Source: Streptomyces kurssanovii (lineage in GTDB: Bacteria; Actinomycetota; Actinomycetes; Streptomycetales; Streptomycetaceae). From it: a stretch of 64,000 bases of DNA. This document shows, piece after piece, positions 52,271-60,429 of this stretch; position 1 is the first letter of the stretch, and every line of letters starts with the position of its first letter. The position numbers and the translations under genes were made by a program. The stretch covers positions 1 to 64,000 of the forward strand of contig NZ_BMTN01000003.1 of NCBI RefSeq assembly GCF_014649695.1, written 5' to 3'. The notes under the pieces were generated by a model. The model ran no database searches, was not told the origin of the DNA, and saw only the letters and a program-made list of their open reading frames with translations.

Positions 52271-53642
52271 TCGTGTCCTGGCCCGCTCCCCACGCCAGCA
52301 CGAGCGCGAGGGCCGCGGCGCCCACCGGGATCGCGAAGCCCTGTGCCGCGCCCAGGTGCTCCACCACGTACCCGCCGCTCGCGGAGCCCGCCGCGACGCC
52401 GCCGAGCAGAGCGGTGACCGCGAGCGTCATGCCTTCGTTGATCTGTGCCTGCGGAGTCAGCCGCTGCACCATGGTCATCGCCGTCACCATCGTGGGGGCC
52501 GTCGCCATCCCGGCGACCAGCAGCGCGCCCGCCACCGCCGGGAGCGACCCGGTGCCCGTGGCGGCGAGCAGCGGCAGCGACATCAAGGCCGTCATCGCGG
52601 CGAGGCAGGTGGGCAGGCCCGCCGTACGCCGGGACCGGCCGTAGAGCAGGCCGGCGGCGCAGGAGCCCGCCGCCTGGAGCGCGAGGACCGGACCCGCGAC
52701 CGGGCCGTCGGCGAAGGCGATGGTGACGACCTCCATCGAGCCGAAGACCGTGCCCGTGGCGAGGAGGACGACGAGCAGCGCGGGCATGCCGGCGGTCCGC
52801 AGCGGCGAGCCGGCCGGGACCCGCGGGGCGACCGGCGGCTCGGTGGAGCGCCGGCCCGTGAAGATCAGCACACCCGTCAGCAGCAGAACCGCGCCCACCA
52901 GCGTGCCGGCCTCCGGGAAGAGCGCGGAGCAGAGGAACGCGGCCACAACGGGGCCGAGCATGAAGCAGAGTTCGTCGGCGGCCTGCTCGAACGAGTTCGC
53001 CGTGTGCAGCGCCGCCGCGTCCCCCCGGTACAGGTGTGCCCAGCGGGCGCGTGACATGCCGCCGGTGTTGGGGGTGGTGGCGGTCGCCGCGTAGGCGGCG
53101 AAGAGTGTCCAGTCGGGCGCCCCGAGGCGTACGCACAGCAGCAGGGCGAGCGACCCGAGGACGGCCAGGGCCGTGGCGGGGACGGCGATCCGCGCCTGTC
53201 CGTACCGGTCGACGAGCCGCGCGGTCCAGGGAGCGACCAGCGCGGTGGCGGCCAGGCCGGTCGCGGTGACGGCCCCGGCGAGGGCGTAGGAGCCGCGGGA
53301 CCCGGCGATCATGATGACGGCGCTGACGCTGAACATCCCCATCGGGAGCCGGGCGACGAGGTTCCCGGCGGTGAACGCGCGGGTGCCGGGTACGGAGAAG
53401 AGCCGCCGGTAAGGGCCCGGCGGCCGGCCGGTCCCGGTGAAGGGCGCCGTGCGCGACCCGGTCCGGCGGCGCGGCGCGAGCACCAGCGAGTCGCCGGTGA
53501 CCGCGAGCAGCGGTGCGCAAGCCGTGTCCTCGACACGGGCCGAACGGGACACGGCCGATCGGGACACGGCCGATCGGGACACGGCCGTAGGGGGCGTGGC
53601 CGGAGGCGGCGTGGCGGAACTCGGCAGGGCGGAACTGGGCAT
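52251..53642 (-). CDS. MFS transporter
   Basis: A 463-residue major facilitator superfamily protein with about 12 transmembrane segments; the loop motif between TM2 and TM3 is APWTARLVDRYGQAR (family motif A-like DRYGQ). The cytosolic N-terminal 90 residues are unusual, with three SAVSR repeats and a basic stretch before TM1 (FTAGNLVARLPMGMF). The start ATG 53642 has GAGGGTGGAG before it. It is divergent from a LysR gene, which probably controls it. Likely an exporter of a small molecule or amino acid; substrate unknown. Confidence 0.85.
   Translation of the reverse strand: MPSSALPSSATPPPATPPTAVSRSAVSRSAVSRSARVEDTACAPLLAVTGDSLVLAPRRRTGSRTAPFTGTGRPPGPYRRLFSVPGTRAFTAGNLVARLPMGMFSVSAVIMIAGSRGSYALAGAVTATGLAATALVAPWTARLVDRYGQARIAVPATALAVLGSLALLLCVRLGAPDWTLFAAYAATATTPNTGGMSRARWAHLYRGDAAALHTANSFEQAADELCFMLGPVVAAFLCSALFPEAGTLVGAVLLLTGVLIFTGRRSTEPPVAPRVPAGSPLRTAGMPALLVVLLATGTVFGSMEVVTIAFADGPVAGPVLALQAAGSCAAGLLYGRSRRTAGLPTCLAAMTALMSLPLLAATGTGSLPAVAGALLVAGMATAPTMVTAMTMVQRLTPQAQINEGMTLAVTALLGGVAAGSASGGYVVEHLGAAQGFAIPVGAAALALVLAWGAGQDTKKARKP
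53541..53585 (-). repeat. three tandem 15-base coding repeats
   Basis: A 15-base unit ending GGGACACGGC occurs three times and encodes VSRSA repeats in the N-terminal tail of the MFS protein. Confidence 0.85.
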
Positions 53643-53724
53643 GGCTCCACCCTCGCCGCCGCCCCTGGGGCCGGTCCAACACCTGCTCGGTGGCCGTTCA
53701 CGCACCTGTGTTGTTGAATGCGCT

Positions 53725-54690
53725 GTGCCCCGTGATCTGGAACCCCGGCTGCTCCGCGCGTTCGTCGCCGTCGCCGACGAACTGCACTTCACCCGTGCCG
53801 CCGCCCGTCTCTACGTCGCCCAGCAGGCCCTGAGCCGCGACGTCAGGCGCCTGGAGAGGGAGTTGGGCGTCGACCTGTTCGTCCGTACCACCCGGCAGGT
53901 CGCCCTCACGGCCGACGGCGAGCGGCTGCTGCCGTACGCCCGGCGGGTGCTCGAGACGCAGGACGAACTGCTCGCCGCAGCCTCCGGCGCCGCGCGGCCG
54001 CTGCTCGTCGACCTCAACAGCGCGGGCATGACCTCGGGCCGGATCCTGGAACGCGCCCGTGAACTGGCCCCCGACTGCGAGCTGATGGCCCGTTTCGAGA
54101 GCGGGCTCACCGGGGCGGCCGACGAGATCGCCGCCGGGCGCCTCGATGTCTCCTTCGGCCGGTTCGCCGGCCTGGACGCCGGCCGGCAGGCGTTGCTCGC
54201 CCAGCAGCCCGTCCGGTACGAGCCGATGGCGGTCCTGCTGCCCGACGACCATCCGCTGGCGGACTGCGACCGGATCGAGTTGAACGCACTCGCGGGTGAG
54301 ACCGTATATGCCGGTGCGGGCAACCCTCGGACGCTGGAGTGGACGGAGCTGGCGCGGCTGCTCTTCGCGGGCCGCGGTATCGCCGTGGCGCCGCCGGCAC
54401 CCATGGCCGTGGGGGTCGAGGAGTTCCGGCGGGTCATGGCGAAGACCCGCAACCCGGTCCTCGCGGTCGTGGGCTTTCCGGCCATGCCGGGGACGGTTCT
54501 TCGGCCGATAGTCGACCCCGTTCCGCTGTCGCCGCTGTCGATGGTCTGGCGTGCCGGGCTCCGGCATCCCGGCCTCGACGCGCTGCGGCGGGCGGCGGCC
54601 GAACTCGCCGCGCGCGAAGGGTGGCTGAAAAGGGTGCCCGACGGATGGTTGCCGGAACGTGATATGTCGCTGATGTGTGACAACCGCTGA
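53725..54690 (+). CDS. LysR-family transcriptional regulator
   Basis: A 321-residue LysR-type regulator. The N-terminal helix-turn-helix (about 4-62) has LLRAFVAVADELHFTRAAARL in parts and QQALSRDVRRLERELGVDLF, the recognition region. The effector-binding domain fills the rest. GTG start 53725 with 82 bases to the divergent MFS start; that gap has CAACAC (53677-53682) and GTGTTG (53708-53713), a possible operator pair. It most likely controls the MFS gene in response to an unknown ligand. Confidence 0.9.
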   Translation: MPRDLEPRLLRAFVAVADELHFTRAAARLYVAQQALSRDVRRLERELGVDLFVRTTRQVALTADGERLLPYARRVLETQDELLAAASGAARPLLVDLNSAGMTSGRILERARELAPDCELMARFESGLTGAADEIAAGRLDVSFGRFAGLDAGRQALLAQQPVRYEPMAVLLPDDHPLADCDRIELNALAGETVYAGAGNPRTLEWTELARLLFAGRGIAVAPPAPMAVGVEEFRRVMAKTRNPVLAVVGFPAMPGTVLRPIVDPVPLSPLSMVWRAGLRHPGLDALRRAAAELAAREGWLKRVPDGWLPERDMSLMCDNR

Positions 54691-54838
54691 GCGTGGCGCG
54701 CGACGTGCGGCAGGTTGCGCTACATTCATGGACCGGGTGAGTGAGTGGGATAGAAGCGCTCGGAGAGCGGGTTGGGGACCCGAATTCGAACGCGGCCGGT
54801 CGGTTGTGCGCGCACCCGATTCCAGTCAGTGGGGGGAT

Positions 54839-55507
54839 GTGCCACAAGCCATGGAAAATTGGCAAGAAGACGTCGGTACCGGTCACACGCACGAGCCGCA
54901 CGAGGTGACGATTCAACTCGACGGCCTCGGGCGGAAGCTGCGCGACCTGCCGGTCGAGCCGATCGCCGCTCAGGACAGCGCCGAGGGGCCCGTCTTCGTC
55001 GACGAGAGCGGCCGCCGCAGCAAGAAGTTCCGCCGTATAGGTTGGGTCCTGGCCGCCGCGTGCGCTGTCTACGCGATCACGCTCGTCACCGCCCTCCTCG
55101 GCGGCAACTCCAGCGCGCCGTGGATGCCGGGCCTCGGTTCGGTCGGCGAGAAGCAGCCCGAGCACGTCGAGATCCAGCCCGCACCGACCGACCTCGTGTC
55201 CACGGTGCCCACGCCGAACGCCCCGCCCGGCGTCCCCGCTCCCTCCGACTCCGCCGGTGCGGCTCTGCCGCTGCCGTCGGGCAGCGCGGGCGACAGCGGC
55301 GCGCTGCCGAACGTGCCGCCGCCCGCCTCGAAGTCCCCGTCCCCGCGGCAGCCGTCCCCGGGGACGGGTATCACCGGCCCGGTCGCGAGCCCCGACGCAC
55401 CCCGCAGCGATTCCCCTGCCCCGGCCGTCAGCCCTCCTGTGGGCCCCGGCCCGTCGACGGCGCCCAGTGGTTCTCCCGATCAGCCCGTGCAAGAAGGCGC
55501 ACTGTAG
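54839..55507 (+). CDS. matA: MatA, membrane protein of the adhesive-glycan operon
   Basis: A membrane protein of about 222 residues with one transmembrane segment (about 63-83 of the GTG-started form: RIGWVLAAACAVYAITLVTAL). The cytosolic N-terminal part is acidic (HEVTIQLDGLGRKL); the outside C-terminal 130 residues are low-complexity, rich in Pro, Ser, Ala and Gly. It abuts matB exactly (stop codon followed by ATG). In S. coelicolor/S. lividans the matA-matB pair is reported to make a poly-beta-1,6-N-acetylglucosamine-like polymer that glues hyphae into pellets (from memory). The identification rests on the neighbour matB; GTG 54839 is close to its G-run, and ATG 54851 is an alternative. 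Confidence 0.75.
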   Translation: MPQAMENWQEDVGTGHTHEPHEVTIQLDGLGRKLRDLPVEPIAAQDSAEGPVFVDESGRRSKKFRRIGWVLAAACAVYAITLVTALLGGNSSAPWMPGLGSVGEKQPEHVEIQPAPTDLVSTVPTPNAPPGVPAPSDSAGAALPLPSGSAGDSGALPNVPPPASKSPSPRQPSPGTGITGPVASPDAPRSDSPAPAVSPPVGPGPSTAPSGSPDQPVQEGAL

Positions 55508-57697
55508 ATGACCATCCCCGCATCAGGGGCTCCGCGACCGCGGAGCCCCAAGCGCGTCGTACGCCGCAGACTGCCCATGCGCTATCTGCTTCCCGTGCTC
55601 TTCCTCGTCGCGCTGCTCGCGATGCTGATGCTGCGCGGCTATGTGCACAGCGAGATCCTCGCCGACCACCGCGTCCGGCCGCCGGCCCCCACGGACCAGG
55701 TCCCCCAGCACATCCTCGACGGCGGCCCCGTCATCGACGCCCGGGACAAGCGCGATCCCAAGGCGCTCAGCGTGCCCGACCAGCGGCTCGTGCTGACCTT
55801 CGACGACGGCCCGGACCCCGTCTGGACGCCGAAGGTCCTCGACGCTCTCGCCCGGTACGACGCGCACGCCGTCTTCTTCGTCACCGGCACCATGGCCTCC
55901 CGCCACCCGGACCTGGTCGAACGGATGGTGCGCGAGGGTCACGAGATCGGCCTGCACACCTTCAACCACCCGGATCTGTCCTTCCAGTCCACCGACCGCA
56001 TCGACTGGGAGCTGTCGCAGAACCAGCTGGCGCTCGCCGGTGCCGCGGGCATCCGCACCTCGCTGTTCCGTCCGCCGTACTCCTCCTTCTCGGACGCCCT
56101 CGACAACGAGTCCTGGCCGGTCACCCAGTACATCGGCACCCGCGGCTACATCACGGCCTTCAACAACACCGACTCCGAGGACTGGAAGCGCCCCGGCGTC
56201 GACGCGATCATCAAGCGCGCCACGCCCAAGGGCACCCAGGGCTCCATCGTGCTGATGCACGACTCCGGCGGCGACCGCTCCCAGACGGTGGCGGCCCTGG
56301 AGCGCTTCCTGCCCGACATGAAGGAACGCGGCTACCGGTTCACCAACCTGACAGAGGCGCTCGGCGTGCCCAGTGCCCACAGCCCGGTCACCGGACCGGA
56401 GCTGTGGAAGGGCAAGGCCTTCGTCGGCGCCGTCGCCGTCTCGGAGAACACGACGGAGGTCATGGTCGTCGGGCTCGCCGTGATCGGCGTGCTGGTCTTC
56501 GCCCGCTTCGGGCTGATGCTGATCCTGTCCTTCGCGCATGCCCGCAAGGTGCGTCGGAAGGGCTTCAGCTGGGGGCCTCCCATCACCCGGCCGGTGTCCG
56601 TGCTGGTCCCCGCGTACAACGAACGCGAGTGCATAGCCAACACGGTCCGCTCGCTGATGGCGAGCGACCACCCCCTCGAGGTCATCGTCATCGACGACGG
56701 CTCCAGCGACGGCACCGCCGACATCGTCGAGGCGATGGGGCTGCGCGGCGTACGGGTCGTACGGCAGCCCAACTCGGGCAAGCCCGCCGCCCTCAACAAC
56801 GGCATCCGGAACGCCCGCTACGAGATAGTCGTCATGATGGACGGCGACACCGTCTTCGAGCCGTCCACCGTCCGCGAGCTCGTGCAGCCCTTCGGCGACC
56901 CGCGCGTCGGCGCGGTGGCCGGCAACGCCAAGGTCGGCAACCGCGACACACTCATCGGGGCCTGGCAGCACATCGAGTACGTGATGGGCTTCAACCTCGA
57001 CCGCCGCATGTACGACCTGCTCGGTTGCATGCCCACCATCCCCGGCGCCGTCGGAGCCTTCCGCCGCACCGCGCTCGAGCGCGTCGGGGGCATGAGCGAG
57101 GACACCCTCGCCGAGGACACCGACATCACGATGGCCATGCACCGCGACGGCTGGAGGGTCGTCTATGCGGAGAAGGCTCGCGCCTGGACCGAGGCTCCCG
57201 AGTCCGTGCAGCAGCTGTGGTCGCAGCGCTACCGCTGGAGCTACGGCACCATGCAGGCCATCTGGAAGCACCGTCGCGCCCTCGTCGAAAAGGGGCCCTC
57301 CGGCCGCTTCGGCCGGGTCGGCCTGCCTCTGGTCTCCCTTTTCATGGTGCTCGCCCCGCTGCTCGCGCCGCTGATCGACGTCTTCCTGCTGTACGGGCTG
57401 GTCTTCGGCCCCACCCAGAAGACCATCGCCGCCTGGCTGGGCGTACTGGCGATCCAGGCCGTCTGCGCCGCCTACGCCTTCCGGCTCGACAAGGAACGCA
57501 TGGTCCACCTCGTCTCCCTGCCGCTCCAGCAGATCCTCTATCGCCAGCTGATGTACGTGGTCCTCCTCCAGTCCTGGATCACCGCCCTCACCGGCGGCCG
57601 GCTGCGCTGGCAGAAACTGCGGCGCACCGGGGCCGTCGAGGCCCCGGGAGTCGTCCAGCAGCGGCAGCGCGCCGGGGAGCGGAGGCCCGTCGCATGA
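55508..57697 (+). CDS. matB: MatB, bifunctional polysaccharide deacetylase/glycosyltransferase
   Basis: A 729-residue membrane enzyme for extracellular glycan. After TM1 (about 25-44) comes a polysaccharide deacetylase (NodB) domain (about 92-295) with LTFDDGPDP (Asp99-Asp100) and the metal-binding HTFNH (His150, His154). A transmembrane segment (about 317-343) leads to a processive GT2 domain (about 360-600) with VPAYNERE, IDDGSSDGT, MMDGDT, the acid AEDTD and QRYRW (the QxxRW motif). Further transmembrane segments follow. Polymerisation and partial deacetylation of a beta-linked GlcNAc polymer are thus in one protein, as PgaB plus PgaC elsewhere. Confidence 0.93.
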   Translation: MTIPASGAPRPRSPKRVVRRRLPMRYLLPVLFLVALLAMLMLRGYVHSEILADHRVRPPAPTDQVPQHILDGGPVIDARDKRDPKALSVPDQRLVLTFDDGPDPVWTPKVLDALARYDAHAVFFVTGTMASRHPDLVERMVREGHEIGLHTFNHPDLSFQSTDRIDWELSQNQLALAGAAGIRTSLFRPPYSSFSDALDNESWPVTQYIGTRGYITAFNNTDSEDWKRPGVDAIIKRATPKGTQGSIVLMHDSGGDRSQTVAALERFLPDMKERGYRFTNLTEALGVPSAHSPVTGPELWKGKAFVGAVAVSENTTEVMVVGLAVIGVLVFARFGLMLILSFAHARKVRRKGFSWGPPITRPVSVLVPAYNERECIANTVRSLMASDHPLEVIVIDDGSSDGTADIVEAMGLRGVRVVRQPNSGKPAALNNGIRNARYEIVVMMDGDTVFEPSTVRELVQPFGDPRVGAVAGNAKVGNRDTLIGAWQHIEYVMGFNLDRRMYDLLGCMPTIPGAVGAFRRTALERVGGMSEDTLAEDTDITMAMHRDGWRVVYAEKARAWTEAPESVQQLWSQRYRWSYGTMQAIWKHRRALVEKGPSGRFGRVGLPLVSLFMVLAPLLAPLIDVFLLYGLVFGPTQKTIAAWLGVLAIQAVCAAYAFRLDKERMVHLVSLPLQQILYRQLMYVVLLQSWITALTGGRLRWQKLRRTGAVEAPGVVQQRQRAGERRPVA

Positions 57698-58830
57698 CCC
57701 CGTACACCGCACAGCAGACGGTGCCGCCGCAGTCGGGGGGCACCTCTCCGGTGCCCGCGGGGGGCCGGGACCGCTACTTCGACCTGCTCCGGGCGATCGC
57801 GCTGTTCCGGGTCGTGCTCTACCACCTCGTGGGCTGGGCCTGGCTGCCGCTCGTCTTCCCGTCCATGGGCGTGATGTTCGCCCTCGCCGGGTCACTGATG
57901 GCACGTTCCCTCGCCCGGCCGGCGTTCCAGGTGATCCGCGGCCGGGTACGGCGGCTGCTGCCGCCGCTGTGGGTGCTCGGAGCCGCTGGGGTCACCGCGA
58001 TGATCGTCGAGGGATGGCGCCCCGGCCCCTCCGCGGTCTTCTGGCTCCTGCCGTTGAGCGACCCGCCGTTCCTCGCCGCCGGCTGGGCCGGCGACCTGGC
58101 CGAACCGCTCTGGTACCTGCGCGCGTATCTCTGGTTCGTACTCCTGTCACCGCTGCTGCTGCGCTGCCTGCGCAAGCTGCCGTGGGCCACCCTCGCCGCG
58201 CCGCTCGCCCTGTCCTTCGGGCTGGCCGCCGGCTACCTCTCCATGCCGGAGCGCATCGACTCGGCGCTCACCGACTTCAGCACCTTCGGCGCCTGCTGGA
58301 TCCTCGGCATGGCCCGCCAGGAGGGCATCCTGGCCCGTCTGCCGCGCTACGTCGTACCCTCCGTCGCACCGTTCGTGATGCTGGCCGGCATCTGGTGGGC
58401 CCGCCGCGAAGGGTTCGGCTCGGGCATCGAACTCGACGGCATCCCGCCGGCCGCTGCCCTCTGGTCGCTCGGCGCGGTGATGATGCTGCTGCACTTCAGT
58501 CCGTCGTGGGAGTCGTGGCCGCCGAAGCTGCGGCAATGGGACAGCGTGATCACCCTGCTCAACGCGCGGGCGGTGACCGTCTACCTCTGGCACAACGTGT
58601 GCATCCTCGGCGCGGCGGCGCTGTGGGACGTCATGTGGGACGTCGACCTGCTCGCGGAGCACGTCCCCTGGCTGCTGGAGAGCTGGGTCCCGGTGCTGCT
58701 GCTCGCCTGGGCGCTGATCGCCGGGTGCGTCCTGGTCTTCGGCTGGGCCGAGGACCTCGCCGCCAAGCGCCGCCCGCGGCTGTGGCCCAACGGAGAGCCC
58801 CGGCACCGCTCCCGCTCACACACCCACTGA
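57694..58830 (+). CDS. membrane acyltransferase of the OafA/YrhL type (acyltransferase family 3)
   Basis: A 378-residue membrane protein with about ten transmembrane segments. RYFDLLRAIALFRVVLYH (about 27-44) is the typical first helix of this family, with the conserved RA and a His (His44) near its end; LYHLVGWAWLPL and RLLPPLWV follow. The ATG overlaps the matB stop (ATGA), so it is coupled with matAB and may acylate the polymer, as O-acetyltransferases do for other glycans. Acyl donor and acceptor are unknown. Confidence 0.86.
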   Translation: MTPYTAQQTVPPQSGGTSPVPAGGRDRYFDLLRAIALFRVVLYHLVGWAWLPLVFPSMGVMFALAGSLMARSLARPAFQVIRGRVRRLLPPLWVLGAAGVTAMIVEGWRPGPSAVFWLLPLSDPPFLAAGWAGDLAEPLWYLRAYLWFVLLSPLLLRCLRKLPWATLAAPLALSFGLAAGYLSMPERIDSALTDFSTFGACWILGMARQEGILARLPRYVVPSVAPFVMLAGIWWARREGFGSGIELDGIPPAAALWSLGAVMMLLHFSPSWESWPPKLRQWDSVITLLNARAVTVYLWHNVCILGAAALWDVMWDVDLLAEHVPWLLESWVPVLLLAWALIAGCVLVFGWAEDLAAKRRPRLWPNGEPRHRSRSHTH

Positions 58831-58932
58831 CCGACGGGTGAGAGCAAGGTTTCGCGCCGGTCACCTCCTGGCACCGGCCTGAAACGCGCCGTCCATAACG
58901 TCGCTTCCACGATCGGAAACAGGTGGAGGCGC

Positions 58933-60300
58933 GTGATGGCAGGCCGATGGATCGAAGAGTGGGACCCCGAGGACGAGACCTTCTGGCGGACCAAGGGGGA
59001 GCGGGTCGCACGGCGCAACCTCGCCTTCTCCGTGCTCAGTGAGCACATCGGGTTCTCCATCTGGAGCCTGTGGTCGGTGATGGTCCTCTTCATGGGGCCG
59101 GAGTACGGGGTCGACCCCGCCGGCAAGTTCTTCCTGATCGCCACGGCGACCGTCGTCGGCGCCGTGATCCGGGTGCCGTACACCTTCGCCGTCGCCAAAT
59201 TCGGCGGCCGGAACTGGACGATCTTCAGCGCCCTGCTGCTGCTGGTCCCCACCGCCGCGGCGTACCTGGTGATGGAGCCGGGCACCTCGTACACGACGTT
59301 CCTCGCCGTCGCCGCCCTCACGGGTGTCGGCGGGGGCAACTTCGCCTCGTCGATGACGAACATCAACGCCTTCTTCCCGCTGCGCAAGAAGGGCTGGGCG
59401 CTCGGCCTCAACGCGGGTGGCGGCAACATCGGGGTACCGGTCATCCAGCTGGTCGCCCTGCTGATCATCGGTACGGCGGGCGCCGCCCACCCGCGGCTGG
59501 TGCTCGGCATCTACCTGCCCCTGATCGTCATCGCCGCGCTGTGCGCCGCGCTGTGGATGGACAACCTCGCCCCGGTGAAGAACGACACCGGCGCGGCGAT
59601 CGACGCGGCCAAGGAAGGCCACACCTGGATCATGGCCTTCCTCTACGTCGGCACCTTCGGCTCGTTCATCGGCTACAGCTTCGCCTTCGGCCTCGTGCTG
59701 CAGACCCAGTTCGGCCGCACCCCGCTCCAGGCGGCCTCCCTCACCTTCATCGGCCCGCTGCTCGGCTCCCTGATCCGGCCGCTGGGCGGTGCGCTCGCCG
59801 ACCGCTTCGGCGGAGCGCGCATCACCCTGTGGAACTTCGTGGGCATGGCCGCCGCGACCGCGGTGGTCATCGCCGCATCGGTCCAGGAGTCCCTCGCCGT
59901 GTTCCTCGTCGGATTCATCGCCCTGTTCGTGCTCAGCGGCCTCGGCAACGGCTCGACGTACAAGATGATCCCCGGCATCTTCCAGAACAAGGCGCTCGCC
60001 AAGGGCATGACCGGGGAGACCGCGGCCGCCTACGGGCGCCGGCTCTCCGGCGCCTCGATGGGACTCATCGGCGCGGTCGGCGCCGTCGGCGGGCTCGCCA
60101 TCAACCTCGCCTTCCGGCAGTCGTTCCAGACCGCGGGCACCGGAACCGCCGCCTTCGTCTCCTTCCTCGCCTTCTACGCGGTCTGCTCGCTCGTCACCTG
60201 GGCGGTATACCTTCGCCGGACCGTCGTGGTGCCGGTCCGTGGCGGGCAGTCAGGGACGGATGCCGAAACGGGTGCCGAACCGGTCTACGCCCGCGTCTGA
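58933..60300 (+). CDS. narK: nitrate/nitrite transporter NarK
   Basis: A 455-residue MFS permease of the nitrate/nitrite porter family with about 12 transmembrane segments. The two nitrate signatures are visible: GVGGGNFASSMTNINAFF (about 134-151) and GLNAGGGNIGV (about 158-168). It can import nitrate or export nitrite. GGAGG lies 6 bases before GTG 58933 (ATG 58936 also possible). The nitrogen regulator nnaR follows, which fits an assimilatory role. No nitrate reductase gene is in the window. Confidence 0.92.
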   Translation: MMAGRWIEEWDPEDETFWRTKGERVARRNLAFSVLSEHIGFSIWSLWSVMVLFMGPEYGVDPAGKFFLIATATVVGAVIRVPYTFAVAKFGGRNWTIFSALLLLVPTAAAYLVMEPGTSYTTFLAVAALTGVGGGNFASSMTNINAFFPLRKKGWALGLNAGGGNIGVPVIQLVALLIIGTAGAAHPRLVLGIYLPLIVIAALCAALWMDNLAPVKNDTGAAIDAAKEGHTWIMAFLYVGTFGSFIGYSFAFGLVLQTQFGRTPLQAASLTFIGPLLGSLIRPLGGALADRFGGARITLWNFVGMAAATAVVIAASVQESLAVFLVGFIALFVLSGLGNGSTYKMIPGIFQNKALAKGMTGETAAAYGRRLSGASMGLIGAVGAVGGLAINLAFRQSFQTAGTGTAAFVSFLAFYAVCSLVTWAVYLRRTVVVPVRGGQSGTDAETGAEPVYARV

Positions 60301-60313
60301 GCGAGCGGAGTAC

Positions 60314-60351
60314 GTAACGACGGTGAAATATGAGCGAACCGGGCCTGTCAC
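60314..60351 (+). promoter_or_regulatory. candidate GlnR box before nnaR
   Basis: GTAAC (60314), six bases, GAAAT (60325), then at the same 11-base step GAACC (60336) and GTCAC (60347). The first two match the GlnR a- and b-site consensus gTnAc-n6-GaAAc well, the last two only partly. nnaR has been described as a GlnR target in S. coelicolor (from memory). Confidence 0.55.
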
Positions 60352-60429
60352 GCGCCTTTGACAGGCTCGGTCGTCCGTTCACCGTTCAATGGCACCGGCC
60401 ATCAGGGCACTCCAGTGGGGACGACCGAG

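Noticed and set aside
54772-57693. N-terminal 970 codons of a 1352-codon frame ending in the acyltransferase.
   Set aside because: These codons are a +1 shadow of matA and matB; only the part from ATG 57694 is a real protein.
58831-58932. A GlnR box before narK.
   Set aside because: GTCAC and GAAAC elements occur, but at a 21-base instead of an 11/22-base step, and no complete a/b pair fits.
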